A stretch of DNA of 64,000 bases. Source: Adiantum capillus-veneris. Lineage: Eukaryota > Streptophyta > Polypodiopsida > Polypodiales > Pteridaceae. The stretch covers positions 52,677,619 to 52,741,618 of the forward strand of contig CM043952.1 in NCBI GenBank assembly GCA_014529385.2. The letters are read 5' to 3'. This document shows positions 49,926 to 62,876 of the stretch, piece by piece. Under the pieces are notes generated by a model. That model was not told the origin of the DNA. It was given only the letters and a program-made list of their open reading frames with translations, and searched no databases. The first letter of the stretch is position 1. The number at the start of each line of letters is the position of its first letter. The translations under genes and the position numbers were made by a program.

Positions 49926-51290
49926 AGTGCAAGATGTGAACCTTGGTAGTCATACATACACAAGTCAATATAGCCATCAGCTCCATCTTTTGTAGTTTGA
50001 CTAAATAACACAACATTAAGCTAGTATCATCTTGGCCCAATAGTGGGTGTAGCGCTAGGAATCAACATATACATGCTCATACATCAATACAAATATTTTT
50101 ATACTAAGTTTTTGTCATGGCTCACATGCAAGATAGACTGAGCCACCATGAGGGCGATCACTAAAAGAGGCATGAAATAGGAAAAGTTAGCAATATAATA
50201 AGGTATTTGATAGGGCATGCATACCATGGATGGTAGAAGAATTAATTCATTTTTTGTTGATCATAACTCGGGAAAAAACCTCACAATGTAAAGTGTGCAT
50301 GTTTGGTTCAGTGTCTAGAAGATAAACCTAGGTGAATCAAGCATATTCTTAGTCTTGCAAAAAAACCATTTTCTTGACCATTTATTCTAAGGAAAAACTA
50401 GGCAAACAAGCAAGATTGTGTAAAAATCTAGAGTATTTAGTGGAAATACCCATCATTAGACCTTGAAAATCAAGCCTTGATGCCTACATTCACCTTTAAA
50501 GGAAAGTGCAAGAATATATAGACTCATGGTAGTCATCCACATGGCGATATACCCATCAACTCCATCATGCATGGTATTTACTAAACACTACGACATCTCC
50601 ACTAAAGTTGCCAAGTGCTCAATAGTGAGTGTATAACTAGGTTCCAATATATGCTCTCTCAGACGCACACCAAACATGCATGCACACACACGAGCATATA
50701 TTGATACAAAAATTTACATGTCGATTTTTTGTCATAGCTTTAGTCAGACTCTATCACAATGAAGCCTAGCACTAAAAGAAGTCTAGCACTAAAAGAAGCA
50801 AAAAATAGGAAAAGTTTGCACAAAAATGAGGTAGTTTATAGGGCATGTTCACCACAAAAGATAAAAAAATTTAACACAATATTATTTGGTTGCACCTCAA
50901 TTGAAATATTTTCTATGTGAAGCCTACATATCTCCTATACAACCAATAAATATACCCAATTGAACCCAGGACATGCCTAGATTCACCTTTAAAGGAAAGT
51001 GCAAGGTATAGACTATTGATAGTCACCACATGTTGATACAACCATCAACTCCATCATGCATTGTATTCAAGAAACACTACAACATCCCCAATTTCCCAAT
51101 AGTTTGTGTACAACCACGTTCCAATATGCTCTCACACAAACACACACCACATGTATGCATACACAAGCATACATAAATACAAAGGTCTTCATATTGAGTT
51201 TTTGTGATATCTCTAGAGATGCAATGCCAACTTAGCCACAATGAAGCCTACCACTAGGAAAATGTAGTATAATGAGGTTCTATGCACACC
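49926..51290. repeat. Three diverged tandem units of about 490-580 bp
   Basis: Units start near 49926, 50510 and 50998. Each runs through a TGGTAGTCA(T/C)-like word, ATCAACTCCATC, an ACAACAT/ACGACATC word, CCAATATATGCTC-type sequence, CACACACC and GATTTTTTGTCATAGC-like sequence. The third unit is truncated. Confidence 0.75.
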
Positions 51291-51390
51291 ACCAAAAGGA
51301 GTAGTGATTGGAAAACATAAACAAAAGAACTAAGCAGTCAAATGGCTAAGAAACCAAATAGAAAAATGGAGGAAAGTGTTGTAGAGCACT

Positions 51391-51765
51391 TTACATGCCT
51401 CTCATAGCCTTGTTCAATTCTCTTTTGGATGCGGGAAGGCATTGCTCGACATTGGAATGGTAGGCTTTCATCTGCTCCTCCATAATCTTGTCGATGAATT
51501 TATCCTGGGGTATTATTCTAAACTCGGAATTCAACTTATCCCATTTGTCCTCCGCTTGCAAGTGATAGGGTTTCTCAGTCTTCAATGACCATTGTCTTTC
51601 TTTGTTCGCAAAACATGACTCGCTGCTCTTTTTCCATTGATGCTTGTCATGCCATGTTTCAGACGATTTGCCTCTTGAACCCATTGGCACATTCAAATCA
51701 CACCATGCTTTCCATAATGGGATTTCCACATCCAAGAGATGCTCTCTTTTGAGTTTTCTCTCCAT
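51391..51765 (-). CDS. Unrecognised 124-residue open frame
   Basis: Non-repetitive, charged composition with Trp-rich words (VEIPLWKAWCDLNVPMGS, ETWHDKHQWKKSS, EKPYHLQAEDKWDKLNSEF). It lacks low-complexity bias and so looks protein-derived, but no start context, partner exon or family could be identified. It may be a gene fragment or part of a mobile element. Confidence 0.35.
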   Translation of the reverse strand: MERKLKREHLLDVEIPLWKAWCDLNVPMGSRGKSSETWHDKHQWKKSSESCFANKERQWSLKTEKPYHLQAEDKWDKLNSEFRIIPQDKFIDKIMEEQMKAYHSNVEQCLPASKRELNKAMRGM

Positions 51766-54700
51766 CCACCACCTAAGAAGTGTAAGGACCTCCTTCTAGC
51801 CCTTACTCTTAACCGATGCATCTAAATCATCGACTCAGGAAAAAAAAATTGTTCGGGGTAAATTCAAGCTAAATCCAAGCTCCAAAGTTTACCCACGAGT
51901 CATTTTAGGTTTACACCATGAGAACATCGGCATAACCAATGAATGGGAAATTAACTCTTCATTTTGATAAAATTAGTGTAAAGAAAATGACAAGAAAAAA
52001 GGAGAAGAAAAAGATAAGCAAAAAGAAAAAGAAAAAGAAAGAGAAGATAAGGATAAGGATGAGGTAAGTAAGTAGCTTGGCATAAGTTTTGAAAAGCAAG
52101 ATAAGTAGAAAGAACTTCAATAAAGAAGATAAGCTATCAAGATAAGTGAAGGCACTTATCTAAAATGTGCATAAAAAGAGTGCTTCTCTTCTCATTTTAT
52201 AATTCTCTCCTTCATTTATCAAGGTGAAAACTTGAGAGTAAGCTTAAGAAAGCCATAGTTAAGCCTCTTTCACACCCACACACTCTTCAAGAGAAACCAT
52301 GGCCAAAATCCTAATCAAGTTTGTCAAAACTTGATCTTCTTCTTCCCATTACCCTCTCCCTCTCCTCTCTCCTAATTCTTGAATTTCCTTTGCCTCTTGC
52401 CATTCTCTCATTCCAAGTAGCCAAATTGGTGGTCTTCAAGTGAAGGAAAGAGGGAAAAGAACCTACTACATCACCACACTCTTCCAAATCAAGGAGAAGA
52501 CACTCCAATATACACACTAAGGTAATGTTTTCTTGTTCTCTTTATGCTATTACACTTTCTTGAGAGTGATTTCCTTTTATACTTACTTAGATTCATGTTT
52601 AAGCTCTCATGTTTCCATAAGCAATCCTTTCCCTTGCTTGTTTGGAAAGAACAAATAACTTCTTAATTTTGTTATTTCATTCTATTTATGGTTCATAACT
52701 AACCATGCTACTAACAACTAACCACGATGTTATTTCAAGTTTTGTTATTTTAAGTTTCTTAGACTACCAGATTAATATGGCATAGAGAAAGTAGAAACCA
52801 CTCTCTCTTTAACCATATGTGACTGAAGGTCATAATTATCAAAATATTTCAAGTTCCGACATTTCAAATTTCTTAGATTGTCATAGAGAGAGTAGAAAGC
52901 ACTCTCTTTAACCATAGGTGAGTAGAGATCATATTTACCTTAATAGTACGCATGATTAAATAGTGACTAATATTCTTAATTATCCCTTAATCTCTCACAT
53001 AAACCTTTTTATTGATTTTTAAGTTATTTAATACTCTTACCTGAATTACTCTTATAAAAGTAATGCCATAAATCAAAAGAAACTAAGCAATAGAATTGTT
53101 TTTAAAAAATAACCTAATTTTTCAAAAGAGAAATTATAATTTCTCCAATCGAAATGCTCTTACTCTTGCATAAATTATATGTGTAAAAGTTTTAGTGGCA
53201 TACTAAGTTAATATCTAATTTTCAAAAGGAAGTTAATTTTTGAAGGGTAAGTTTATCATGACCAAAGAAGTATTCTTTGAAAAAGAAGATTCTCATTCCA
53301 AATAAGGTCATTCGCTCCCATACCTCTTACCAATTGAAAAATCTCTAATCTTTAAGCCTCTCCTAGCTATGTGATCCACGATAGCCACGTATGCCTAATT
53401 TCCATCTCAAAGAAGAATTTGTTGATCATTTGTACTGCATTGTATGAGAATTTTTCACGACACTAGTATGTCCACTCTTAAAAATTTCGCAAGTTACTCT
53501 ATCACTCATCGAAGGATTCTACTCTTGCATAAACCATCATTTAATCTTGCACAATCAATTAAAGAAAGTATTAGATTATTTGTCTTAAAAATCACAAGTT
53601 GATGCACTCTAAATGTTAGTGTTAACTACTCATAGACACACTTAAGAAAAGGTCATTGTGTAGAGAATATGAATTGTTCATCTCAAGTTTGTCTATTTTT
53701 AAGTTTGTTTTGCAACTACAAAGAAGGGGGAAGTAATGCAAAGAAAACAAATGGGAATCACTCAAGATGGGGTTAACTTAAAACTTACGTCGAGACAAAA
53801 CATTAAACTTCCAAAAGACTTGTTGTATTTCTTAAGGTCTTGTTTGAGTAGACATTAGAAGTAAATAGGAAATAAGGGATTATAACTCAAGGAACTCACT
53901 TTAAATTTCAACTAGGATTAAAAATTTCATCAGAGAAGATTTGACATGGATAGCCCTAGCATAACATAGAAGATTTAAGCATGAACTTTGTATTACATGT
54001 TTGAAAAAGGCCGACGCAAGTGTTTACCTATGGGATGCAATGGGAGATGGTCCTTTTCGGCTAGGTCTGATAATCATTGGTCTATGTTTTGAGTTTGAGT
54101 TCATTCAATGCCCTAGCAATGGGATTGGATGGAAGTGAGTCCCAGTCGGGTGGTGAGATCTACGAATGTGTCTGGAAATTGTCCTAGCCCGGGTAGACTT
54201 GATGCCAATGAGAAAAGGATAAAAGAAAATGGATCCATGAAGGGAGGAGGATGTGATTTAATTAAGGAACTCTTCTAATAGTTTGGTAAAAAGGAACCTT
54301 GGAAAGTCTAAGAACCTAAATGGGCTATTCCACAATTTTCCTCATCAGTCGCACATTTGCTTTGCTTCTCGGAACACTTATTTTAAAGGAACTTAAGGTA
54401 GATAAATTGCAGGCCTTTTTCAAACAATATAAAGAAAAATAAGAATATTTTTTTATATAAATACGTCACCATATCCACACATGATAGACGAGATAGGATA
54501 TCCAAGTCCTAGGAGGAGGATATGGATATGTGTGGAGAAGTATATGTGATTGCTTGAAAGATAATTAGATAGCTTTAATAATACTAAAGGAAAAAGGAAG
54601 TAAAACATTCTATAAAGAAAAAGATGGAAATGACTTGATAAATGCACACTTGCAAGGGTATGCAACAATTTGCATGCTGCTTTCAAATGCTTGAAATGTA

Positions 54701-54786
54701 TTCTTGGTTCGACATATTTGGAATATTGTTTTGCTAGTATCATAGTACTACCTTGGAAAGGTGCATTTATCAAATGGTTCAATAGG
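51766..54786. other. AT-rich intergenic sequence
   Basis: An A/G-rich AAGAAAAAG patch lies at 51975-52050. A short direct duplication (52735-52845 and 52848-52945, sharing TTTCTTAGA, AGAGTAGAAA and ACTCTCTTTAACCATA) is visible. No gene recognised. Confidence 0.5.
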
Positions 54787-55450
54787 AAGGTGGATTCCGG
54801 AGGATCAATTTGTTGGCCAAAAAGTTGAACCGAATTTTATGTTGTACCAGAACATGGAAAGGGGTTCCGATCTATTGAGTAGGGATTAGACTTGGGAATG
54901 AGGGACTCGTGTAGTTAGTAAATACACTTGATCATCTTAGGGGAACGCATTGATAGTTCAGTGCTCGATCATAACCGGGGGAAAAGTGTCAGTGACCTTA
55001 AACCAAGGGTGAATTAGAGAACTCTCACCAGTTGACTCTGGAAGGTAGAGTTTAAACTTAGTCTGATTGCTTTGTTTGGAAAGTTTTGAATCAATAAGGA
55101 AATATATTTTGTTGGGAGGGTGGATTCCGGAGGATCAATTTGTTGGCCAAAAAGTTGAACCTAATTTTATGTTGTCCATTAAATTAAGTCAAGAACATGG
55201 AAAGGGATTTCGATCTATTGAGTGGGGATTAGACTTGGAAATGAGTACTCGTGTAGTTAGTAAATACACTCATCTCAGGGGAACGCATTGACGGGTGTGC
55301 TCGATCATAACCGGGGGAAAAGTATCAGTGACCTTGAACCAAGGGTGAATTATAGAACTCTCACCAGTTGGCTGTGGAAGTTAGAGTTTAAGCTTAATAT
55401 GATTGCTTTGTTTGGAAAGTTTTGAATCAATAAGGAAAGATATTTTGGGG
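54787..55450. repeat. Tandem duplication, unit about 331 bp
   Basis: Two copies (54787-55117 and 55118-55450) share GGTGGATTCCGGAGGATCAA, TTGGCCAAAAAGTTGAACC, CTCGATCATAACCGGGGGAA and TCTCACCAGTTG in order. The second copy has an additional ATTAAATTAAGTC stretch. Confidence 0.9.
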
Positions 55451-55739
55451 TTAAAAGTTCCATATGAGGAAAAGTATATTATGATCCCCATGAGTTGGTA
55501 TAAAAGAGAAGTAGGTGTTTCATCTTGGTGTTGGTCTGAGGCGGGAGTGTTAACCCTCACAGACACCCTATCACCTTCGATGGACGCCTTATTATAATCT
55601 GATTGAGTCATGGACCGGGCTTGTCAGTCCAATAGGTGTGTAGTTGATCATCAATGAGAGGCACACAACTTATCTTATTTTTATAGGATTTTTGCAACGA
55701 CTGGACACTATGGGTGCCCATGTATGAATGGGTCAAACT

Positions 55740-56080
<341 letters not shown>

Positions 56081-56554
56081 ACATTATTGCCCCTTTGAGC
56101 TTGCTAAAACTATCTAGTTGTGTGCTTGTAGCCATTCGTGGATCACACACGTGTTTTGGCAAGCTCCCAACCTTCAACGCGTGCGGTAAAGCACACATTT
56201 TTTGTGTTGCTATCGGGGACTGCCTTGCACTAAGCTTGAGGATCACTCAATGCTACCTCATTAATTCATTCACTTCTATCATTTTTGGTTGTCTGAGTTT
56301 GTGCTAGATCAGTTAGTGGCTGTGGTGTGCAACAGACAGTATGAGCAGTAGACAGTGAAAAGGTTGATTGTTCTATCAGTGTGTAGTTTACTGTGTTAGG
56401 GAGTGTGTGAGTAGAGATAATTAGTGTTAATTAGCTTCGTTAGTTGTAAGTAGCTTAGACAGTGTTTCTAGGTGTAGTTGTGTCCGCGCGCGAGCTCGGC
56501 GTCCACGTGCAACATTATCCACACAAAAAAGTAAAAAAACAACAAAAGGAAAAA

Positions 56555-56890
56555 AGTCCAGTACCAATTAGTACCAGTACAGTACGGTAGTATAGTACCA
56601 GTATCAGTATAGTACTAGTATCAGTCTTCTACCAGTACCAGTATAGTACCAATACAAATACCAGTACCATTATAGTACTAGTATCCATTATAGTACCAGT
56701 ATCATTATAGTACCATTATCCATTATAGTACCAGTACTAGTACCATTAGCATTATAGCACCGGTACTAGTATAGTACTGGTACCCAATACTAGTATAGTA
56801 TAGTATCAGTACAGTACCAATACGAGTACAATACTAGTGCCATTACCAATCTTTTATCAATACCAGTACAAGTACCTCTACCAATATATC
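56555..56890. repeat. AGTACCAGTAT minisatellite
   Basis: Degenerate array of 6- to 12-bp words built from AGTACC, AGTACTAGTA and ATTATAGTACC. The word GTAC, its own reverse complement, recurs throughout, so the array can fold on itself. Confidence 0.85.
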
Positions 56891-56919
56891 ACGGGTACTC
56901 ACTAACACTTTGAGGCCAC

Positions 56920-59220
56920 ATGCGCCTACGCTCTAGATGTGTGCTCGAGGACGATCACATAGAGAGTGTCTTTTTTTACATCGGCACCCATTATTCCTCC
57001 ACATTAGGCTCTAGGCCCTTAGCAGAAACCCAAGGTAGTACCACTCAGGACCCACATATTGCATCCAGTGACTCTTCCTCCAACTACGATAGCATGGAAG
57101 GTTATCTGATGCCTAATCCTGATAGTTCAAACCAAGACATGCATGCCATGGATCCACGATCCGGGCCCAACATGTTTAGTCGCTTGAAAGAGGCTTTGAA
57201 TAGAGCCACTTGCTTTGGGCATGGAGTTAGTGATGTCAATGAAGGGGGTGGGAAAGTAATTTCTCCATTCATTACCAATGTAGACCCCATGCTCCTGGAG
57301 AGTGTGCACATGAATACTCCATTCACTACACCCCCTAACTATTCAAAGCGATTCCCCTCCGAGGTTATATTACCTAATGGTATAAGCCTTGTTGAAGTGC
57401 AAGAGAATGAGCGATATATCATTACGGGGCTACGGAAAAGGAAATCGAGAAACTACGCAAGGTAGAGCAACTATGAGAGATAAAAGCGAAGGCCCCTATG
57501 TGAACATCCATGCTAGGTGAGCAATCGAGTGCTCTTGAATTAGCAACCGCTAAGGGTCAACCCATAGAGAGCCACATGGCCTCTAGTTCAAAGGACACCC
57601 CTAGCACCTCAATCCTAGATGGAGCGTTTCTAAATGAAAACTGAGAGTATGAACTACAAACAGAGACTTTAACCGAACTATATACAGGTCACATTTATTG
57701 CGTGGATTGGTTAGATGTCCTACAATCCACAATGGGTGCTACTAGTGTAGAGGATCAACAACAAAGAGTTTGTGATGTTATCCATAGGGTTATTGATCTT
57801 GAGATGCAGAACAAAGGGATCCACATGCCTTCAAGGGTCTCATGATATTTTTGGATATATGAAAGGCTAAGAAGCTATTTTTATCACAAATGGAGACTCC
57901 ATAGGTAACCCGATTGATCCTCCATATGTTTTTTTCCAAGGGTCTCCGTACTATCTAAGCCCACAAGTGATGGCTTTACCTTTCCAAGTTTAGCTCATCT
58001 TTCTCTTTATGACACCCTGCCTACCCCAGTGATGGGCATGACAAAAAACATTCCATGGACCTCATTTGTTAGTAAAGCACAGCTACATGGTAGAACAATG
58101 CCTACAACGGTACCTACAAGTGTGTATCAATCATATAAATCTATGGACCCTCGTGCTCATGTAGCTCCTACCTCTCCCATTGTTTGAACAACTTATGCTC
58201 CACAACCACAACATCCAAGATCTTATTTCATTGGGACCATACCAGCTAGCGTTAGCATGTCACATCCGATGTCTGCTATGCCTAGGGCCACACATATGAA
58301 CTTTGGGTCACCACATGTCACAACATCGTACCCAACTTGGAACCCAAGGGCTTCATATACACCAAACCCAATGCCAACCCCCATTCCACATGCAATCTTG
58401 AGAGCAACTGTCCCCACTATACCTGCTCACTTAGGTGACTTGGCAACATTTTTTCGAGCTATTGGTCGATCCATTGCTAAAAATATATGTAGCACGCTTG
58501 ATAGAGAGCCTAAAAGTAAGTCAGTACAAATAGCCAATCTCATGCAAAAATTTAGTGGAGACGAGGATGTGAGAAAGCATATCAAAGTATTCGAATAAAT
58601 ATGTGATTCCCTAGGAGAACACAGTGACCTACATAAGAGTAATGCTTTAAGTCTGACCTCGAGTGCAAAGGTTGGGGATTGGTGTAGAACCTTAAGGGTG
58701 AAGGAGAAAATGATTTACCCTACTCTTGGATACTGTTCTTGAAAGATTACATACGAGAGGGAGTACTTTGGGGTGTAGCCTCTCAGCTCCAGAAAGCGCA
58801 ATAAGAGAAAGAGGAGTCCGTGAGAGACTTTATTAGTCACTTGAAGCATTTGAATTCTCGTTGTAATCCAAATTTAGTGCTTCAATAATAACCAATTGCT
58901 AGGTAGATTCATAAGGGGACTACGACATGAGGATATCTACAATGGCCTAGTCATTAGAGGTATCAACTTGGGAAGCAGTCACCACCAATGCGATCCACTT
59001 GAAGGACAACTCAATGATTCAAGGAGAAAGAGTGTCTATTGAGCCTAGAACTACTAGCTCGCAAGCATCGGGGCATGAGCCAATGACCATAAAACCTATT
59101 GCTAAAGAGCCAAAGATAACTAAGATGTATTTAGCAGATCTCACCAAGGCCATTCTAGAGAGTCTTAGAGACAATTGTGCTCCACAAAACAACCATATGT
59201 ATCCAAGAAGTGAGCAGCAA
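56920..59220 (+). pseudogene. Ty3/gypsy gag relic hosting transposon copy 2
   Basis: 57000-57465 is a protein-like N-terminal region (FSRLKEALNRATCFGHGV, SEVILPNGISLVEVQENERY). From about 58440 come typical gag capsid words across stops: FSGDEDVRKHIKVFE, then SLTSSAKVGDWCRTLRVKEK and KEESVRDFISHLKHLNSRCN. The relic is cut at 59232 by transposon copy 2. The stops show that this gag was non-functional or has decayed since. Confidence 0.6.
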
Positions 59221-59432
59221 TGGTGCTCAGCCCATTAGGAAATTTCGGAGGTCATTTGGAGGGCCTTCTAAGAAAATGTATTTTTTGCACTCTCTCTCTA
59301 GAAAAAATGACAAATAAAAGAGCTGGGTCTTTCATAGTAAAACTTCAAAAAGTGTACTTTAAGTACATTCCTTACCCCTCTGAACATTCGTTCGTAGTGA
59401 TTGAGGGATAATACTCTTTTTAGTTGTATTGA

Positions 59433-62286
59433 ATGAACAACGTCAATACGGAGGGAATGAATCTAACATGGAGGGACAAATCCGCAGCCGCTATTCACTT
59501 TCCATTAAACCTGCACATTTGGCTAATGGCGCACTCCTCAAATGGCACAAATGTTACCCACAAACGAGCCAAATATCACCTTCACATTGATTTGGACAAT
59601 GAGTACCAACCATTGATTAAGCGCAGTAAAACAAACACACATATACCTCCCACCTCCATAGACACGCTCAGAGCTCAAGGAGCTAAACACATAGATATCT
59701 GGACGAGAGGCTCTCTCTACCCTAAGAATCCAATAACTAATGCGTCTCCACCGTTTGTCAATCCTACAAGCTTATTGACCTTTGCTGGTGATGGAGAAAA
59801 CGGCCTTCTGGGTTATTGTAAATCACTTACAAGAGAAGCTGGAACTTACAAGAGCATTTTCCAATCTCAACAATGTGAGATTGTTCGCCTTTCACATTTA
59901 CATTCTACAGATCAGGTTACCATTTTGCAACATAAAACAGAGGTACAAGAACTGAAAGAAAAGGTGCGAAGTTGTCAAATGAAGGACACCATCTTGGGTG
60001 GTCGTATCCGAAAGAAGAAATTGCGCAATCTTGAAACATTGCAGGTTGCATCAGGAGGTCTCAAGAAAAGAATCCGAGCATTAAGGTGATGCTTCTTGGT
60101 TGGCTACATTGTCTTAGTTAAGTAATCACTTTGTTTTTTCTTGTTATGCATTGTTTTCATGTGCCTAAATAGTGTTAGTGAAGCAAATTTTCTGTTATTT
60201 ACTTATGCATTGTCTTCATGTAGAGACTCAATCTATCCTGACAAGGAAAACATTGACCCCAAAGCCAATATAGGAAAGAGATTGAAGCCACTTATAAGTA
60301 GAAGCCTAGCAGCAGATATAGTACATGACAAGAAGTTTAAGGTTCTACAAAGAAATGTAGTGGACCGCTTTATTTCAGAGAACTCAGTGCCTGCAAAAGA
60401 GATACAAGGCACACTTGATTCACTTGGTGTAAGCAAAAGAGGATATTCGGCTATCCAAAAGTCTGTCTCAACCATCTTTGTTAGGAAGGGTATAAAATCC
60501 AAACTTCTACCATCAGCCTCAAGTGTTTGGAAAGAGAGGCTTCAGCTTAACGAGGCACAGGGAGACTATCTTGGACAACCCTTTCATATTAAAGCAACTT
60601 ACAGTGGCCATGGAGCCAACACTGTGGCATATGATGAGTTCAACAATATTTTTATGGACCTGCGGATACTACAGAAGAGAATGGTGGAGTTTTACAACGT
60701 CACATTTGAAGAGTCACGTGGACTATTACATTTTGTGTTAAAACTGGATGAGTGTGAGCTTGTTAAAGAGAAAAAGCTAGAGCGTGTTACTATTACTTTA
60801 ATGAATAGAGCCCTCTCAAAGTGTCCCAGTGATGATCCTTTATATTTTAGTGTTCAATCAGAATCTAACATATGGTGGCTTGGTGCGTTTGAGGTAAGCG
60901 ATATTCTCAAGTAAGCTCAAATATTCAGATCTACTTAAGTCTCATTTATTTTGTGTTGCAGGTAAAGAAAGAAGATCATGAGATTCTATATTGGGTGTTC
61001 CATCGAACTAATATTCCGGAGCTGATTGATCGACAGACTAACCAGGGAGAGGTACTACGTCTAGATGGAAGGGGAGACTTTCAAGTTCAGTGGCATCTTG
61101 CAGGTGACCTTAAAACATTAAAGTGCATGTATAATTGTGGAATGGGTGCAATGGCAAAGTCACCGTGTTTGTTCTGCATGGAGCCTGCAAAGGTCATGAA
61201 CCCAAAGTGGTGGAGAAAAGCTCCAACACGTCACATTGAGGATCCTGCTTTTCGACCAGTTTTGAAAATACCACTTGTGAATGTTCACATTTGTACAATG
61301 CATGCCCTTTGTAGAATTGTAGAGAAATTGGTCTACTTATACATCGGGTTTGCTTGGAAGATTAAGAACTCTGCAGAACGACAAGTAGCCTTGCAGTGCT
61401 TAGAAATGGTACTGTCGGATATGGGGCTTCATGGTGGCAATGTGAAAATCCAGCGGGATGAAAAGAGATCAACTGCTGAGAAGGATGTCCCATGCAAACC
61501 ATCCATCGGTGGGGTGAAGGCACGGAGGTTTTTATCTAAGCCCCAAGGTACAAGAGATCCAAAGCTAACAAAACATGGAAAAATATATAACACATCTTAT
61601 GTTAGCAAGGTAGAGTATCAGAGCTGGAAAAAGCTACATATTGCAGTCAAAGACCACGAACCAACTACTCGTAACGCGAAGGCTGAGGTTTGGCGATCAA
61701 TAGACATCCTATTTTTGATGTGCGACAAAGATGACTGGTCACAAGGTGATATGAACAAGTTCAAGGAAAATCTCAACCTTCTGAAAAAATCATTCAAGAC
61801 AGCCTGGACAGACACCCAGATTACTCACTACATGGTATTATTGTGTATTTCATTCTCTCTTATGTGCAAATATGTGAGTGTAAAACATTCTAACTAATCT
61901 GTTTTCATATCCAGCACATCATCTTCAATCATTTGCCATATTTTATACAGAAGTATGGGAACCCGGCAATATGGAATACCCAAGGGATGGAAAAGTCTCA
62001 TTACATGGCGAGAAATGCTTATTTCAGGCACACACGACATGGTGGCTCTCGAATCAAGGCTAACAGTTTGAGAGAACTATTTGAATGGTTCTATCGTAGA
62101 ATCATTCATCGAATGCAGGCAAAAGAAGTCTTGGCAAATTCAGCAACAGCACAAGCAATCAGACATTTACAACAACAAAAATCTAAAAGATCAATGGCAT
62201 ACAACAACTCCGGAGCTCGTGAAAGTCAACGAAGGTGGAGAGAGACAATGGTGTATGTGAATCACAAGTGGAGAAAGATACTCTGA
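59433..62286 (+). CDS. Intact transposase, RAG1/Transib/CMC-like DDE type
   Basis: Exons 59433-60085, 60224-60893, 60962-61834, 61915-62286; GT-AG introns, all in phase; about 855 residues with no internal stop. An in-frame TGA directly precedes the ATG. The N-terminal 218 residues end in a coiled-coil-like segment (about 135-217). Candidate catalytic residues are Asp393 (KLDECE), Asp490 (GDLKTL) and Glu758 (WNTQGME). CxxC at 510/513, MH at 554-555 and HxxxxH at 733/738 could bind zinc. In mouse RAG1 the corresponding residues are D600, D708, C727/C730, H937/H942 and E962. The second D to CxxC spacing is 20 here against 19, and the last His to Glu spacing is 20 in both. HxxxxH is formed only when exons 3 and 4 are joined, which supports the splice model. 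Exon 4 is highly basic. Superfamily not settled. Confidence 0.85.
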
Positions 62287-62349
62287 GTGGATGGCATTGT
62301 AAAAAATTTATGTAATACATGATCTTATACAATTGCTACTTGAAGTGTA

Positions 62350-62805
62350 TCAAGATTTTGCAGGTTCAATTTTGTTTTTTGGCACGTCACCCTTGTAACG
62401 AATCATGAGATGTTTGCCATACTCTAAAAGTTCATCTGGGTTTTGTCTACCAAGAGCTAGTGCCATTGCTGTGTACGTGTAGTAATACGCTGCCCGACCA
62501 CCTGTATAGCCTGGGCAGTAACCAAAACAATCTCTAGCAAACACTTTGTCAACAAGAATGACTTTATCTGCACTTTTGGGCAGCACCGGTCCACCCAAGA
62601 AGCGTGATAGTGTCTTGAATGTGTAAGTTGCTATTGAACCCTCTTGTGACATGGAATTGTGAAAAACTACTATCGGTGACTCGCAGAGCTTTGAAAGGTA
62701 CTGTGCTAGGGCCGCATCCCTTCCTCGATACTCTCTTGTCCGGCGCCGAAGGAAGTCATCCTTGTCAGCAATCCAAGACTGCACATACAATGTCAGAAAT
62801 GACAC

Positions 62806-62876
<71 letters not shown>

